This document shows positions 7,603 to 8,681 of a stretch of 8,681 nucleotides of DNA, in pieces. The notes under the pieces are model-generated. The model was not told where the DNA came from and searched no databases. It worked only from the letters and a program-made list of their open reading frames with translations. The DNA comes from Parabacteroides sp. (GTDB lineage Bacteria; Bacteroidota; Bacteroidia; Bacteroidales; Tannerellaceae), in contig DXRF01000110.1 in assembly GCA_019411205.1 (NCBI GenBank), positions 1-8,681 on the forward strand, given 5' to 3'. The translations under genes and the position numbers were made by a program. How positions within the stretch are numbered: the stretch's first letter is position 1; each line of letters opens with the position of its first letter.

Positions 7603-8504
7603 TCCCGCGGCTTGCTACGTGGATGATGTTCCAGTATCTCTTTCCGCAGGAACTGGCGGTCGATATGCGTATAGATTTCGGTGGTGGTGATCTTCTCATG
7701 TCCCAGCATCTCCTGGATAGCAAGCAGGTTGGCTCCCCCTTCCAACAGGTGGGTGGCGAAGGAATGACGGAACGTATGTGGGCTCACGTTCTTTTTGATA
7801 CCGGCCATTTCCGTCTGCTGCTTGATGATGTGGAAAACCATGATCCGCGATAAAGCCGTTCCCCGCCGGCTCAGGAACAGGATGTCTTCGAATCCCTTTT
7901 TCACCGCGACATGGTTGCGGTCATACAGGTAGTTCTTGATCTCCTTGATAGCTGTTTCCGAGATGGGGACCAGGCGTTGCTTGCTTCCTTTCCCTTCCAC
8001 CTTGATGAATCCTTCGTCGAAATAAACATCCGTGAAGCGTAGCGAGACCAGCTCCGATACGCGCAGTCCGCAGCTATACAAGACTTCGAGCATCGCCCGG
8101 TTCCGCTGCCCCTCCGGCAACGTCAGGTCGATCGTGTCCAGGATGCTGTTAATCTCGTTGACAGTTAGGACTTCAGGAAGTTTCAGGCCGATCTTGGGTG
8201 ATTCTAACAATTCGGTCGGATCAGTTGTTATATAATCGTCCAGGAACAGGAACCGGTAGAAAGATTTGATCCCTGAAATGATCCTTGCCTGTGAACGTGG
8301 GTGGATGCCGATATCATGTAGGCGGGCAACAAACTGTTGCAGGTCGTCGTATGTGACATCTGCATATTTCTTGCCTTCGCTTTCGACAAAGTTTGTCAGT
8401 TTGTCGAGGTCCGTCAGGTAAGCGTCTATGGAATTGTCCGAGAGCGCTTTTTCCAGGCGGAGGTATGTTTTGTATCGTTCTACTTTATCGTTTTCTTGGT
8501 GCAT
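7599..8504 (-). CDS. xerD: Site-specific tyrosine recombinase XerD
   Basis: XerD works with a partner (XerC) to resolve chromosome dimers at dif near the terminus, coordinated by FtsK. The 301-residue length fits. The SAM-like N-terminal DNA-binding domain covers about 5-90 (LSDNSIDAYLTDL) and the catalytic domain about 110-295. All active-site residues are present: Arg148 in CGLRVSEL, Lys172 in GKGSK, His243 and Arg246 in SPHTFRH, His269 in LGHE, and nucleophile Tyr278 in TTEIYTH. The spacing is almost the same as in E. coli XerD. The ATG at 8504-8502 gives the normal N-terminus; no Shine-Dalgarno sequence is seen, which is usual in Bacteroidetes. The gene converges on the DUF4954 gene with a 4-bp stop overlap (CTAA). 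No integrase arm-binding domain, phage genes or att repeats are nearby, so a housekeeping Xer role is favoured over a mobile-element integrase; which Xer paralogue it is cannot be proven here. Confidence 0.92.
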   Translation of the reverse strand: MHQENDKVERYKTYLRLEKALSDNSIDAYLTDLDKLTNFVESEGKKYADVTYDDLQQFVARLHDIGIHPRSQARIISGIKSFYRFLFLDDYITTDPTELLESPKIGLKLPEVLTVNEINSILDTIDLTLPEGQRNRAMLEVLYSCGLRVSELVSLRFTDVYFDEGFIKVEGKGSKQRLVPISETAIKEIKNYLYDRNHVAVKKGFEDILFLSRRGTALSRIMVFHIIKQQTEMAGIKKNVSPHTFRHSFATHLLEGGANLLAIQEMLGHEKITTTEIYTHIDRQFLRKEILEHHPRSKPRD

Positions 8505-8510
8505 GAAACC

Positions 8511-8538
8511 GAATTATGATTTATGAATTATGATTTAT
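8511..8538. repeat. 14-bp tandem repeat (two copies) upstream of xerD
   Basis: GAATTATGATTTAT occurs twice head-to-tail at 8511-8524 and 8525-8538 and is followed by a partial third unit (GATTTAC). The repeat is very AT-rich and lies 6 bp before the xerD start codon on the minus strand, so it would fall in the xerD leader or promoter. Much of it also forms the left arm of the inverted repeat described separately. Confidence 0.85.
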
Positions 8539-8656
8539 GATTTACGAGGAAGTATGAGGAACTGAAGGTCTGTCCGGCAAAAATCTGCTTATGTAGTGGA
8601 TTTTACCCTAATGACTTAGCACCAATTCATAATTCATAAATTATAAATCATAAATC
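8518..8656. repeat. Imperfect inverted repeat, 27-bp arms with 85-bp spacer
   Basis: The left arm (8518-8544) and right arm (8630-8656) are complementary at 24 of 27 positions by hand alignment. Both arms are built from iterated ATGATTTATGAATT-like units. The 85-bp spacer is of more mixed composition and has no open frame of note. Similar AATTATGAATT-type repeats are, to my knowledge, common between genes in Bacteroidales. The function is unknown; it could form a cruciform or mRNA stem, or be a remnant of a small mobile repeat. Confidence 0.75.
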
Positions 8657-8661
8657 TTTAC

Positions 8662-8669
8662 TATCTTTG
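8662..8669 (+). promoter_or_regulatory. Bacteroidetes -7 promoter box facing right, for a gene beyond the window
   Basis: TATCTTTG matches TAnnTTTG and lies in an exact 16-nt copy (8657-8672) of the sequence upstream of hflX. No start codon follows before the right edge at 8681. It probably drives a + strand gene diverging from xerD and starting within a few tens of bases outside the window. That gene's identity is unknown from this sequence. Confidence 0.55.
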
Positions 8670-8681
8670 CCGGATATTTCC

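Noticed and set aside
8511..8656. CRISPR array
   Set aside because: The repeats are short, AT-rich and directly abutting or inverted, with no regular unique spacers and no cas genes.
8505..8681. A dif site or phage attachment site next to xerD
   Set aside because: I see no 28-bp site with two 11-bp Xer-binding arms around a 6-bp centre. The inverted repeat here has 27-bp arms and an 85-bp spacer, and xerD genes are not normally beside dif.

Overview
The window looks like a chromosomal segment of a gut-type Bacteroidales bacterium, most likely Parabacteroides or a close relative. The clues are a Bacteroidetes-style -7 promoter box (TAnnTTTG) at three places, an HflX gene followed by a DUF4954-type hexapeptide-repeat protein, a family 2 glycoside hydrolase of the type common in glycan-foraging Bacteroidetes, and a secreted surface protein with a type IX secretion (T9SS) sorting-like C-terminus. 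The genus is an inference; no rRNA or marker gene is present.

Layout. Positions 1-2504 (+) hold the 3' part of a large GH2 exo-glycosidase gene that begins upstream of the window. A strong hairpin at 2532-2583 separates it from a convergent gene at 4328-2590 (-). This second gene encodes a secreted, probably surface-anchored protein of about 579 residues. It is broken by a one-base frameshift in a short C tract near 2980, so the last 130 or so residues, including the sorting domain, are out of frame. A 71-bp divergent promoter region (4329-4399) follows. It serves this gene leftward and, rightward, an apparent two-gene operon: hflX (4400-5611), encoding a ribosome-associated GTPase, and a 664-residue left-handed beta-helix protein of the DUF4954 type (5608-7602). 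The two are joined by an ATGA stop/start overlap. The second gene runs tail-to-tail into a XerD-type tyrosine recombinase gene (8504-7599, -), their stop codons overlapping by 4 bp. The last 177 bp are non-coding. They hold a 14-bp tandem repeat, a long imperfect inverted repeat with an 85-bp spacer, and a second copy of the 16-nt promoter sequence found before hflX, pointing at a gene beyond the right edge.

How the parts relate. The left half (GH2 enzyme and surface protein) belongs to the envelope and glycan-use side of the genome and looks more AT-rich by eye. The right half (hflX, DUF4954, xerD) is housekeeping-like: ribosome rescue or dissociation under stress, an uncharacterised but apparently coupled beta-helix protein, and chromosome dimer resolution or general site-specific recombination. 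I do not see a defence system, CRISPR array, transposon or RNA gene. The observations most worth following are the frameshift in the T9SS-like gene, the apparently leaderless promoter of hflX and its twin at the right edge, the repeat-flanked region upstream of xerD, and the coupling of hflX with the DUF4954 gene.
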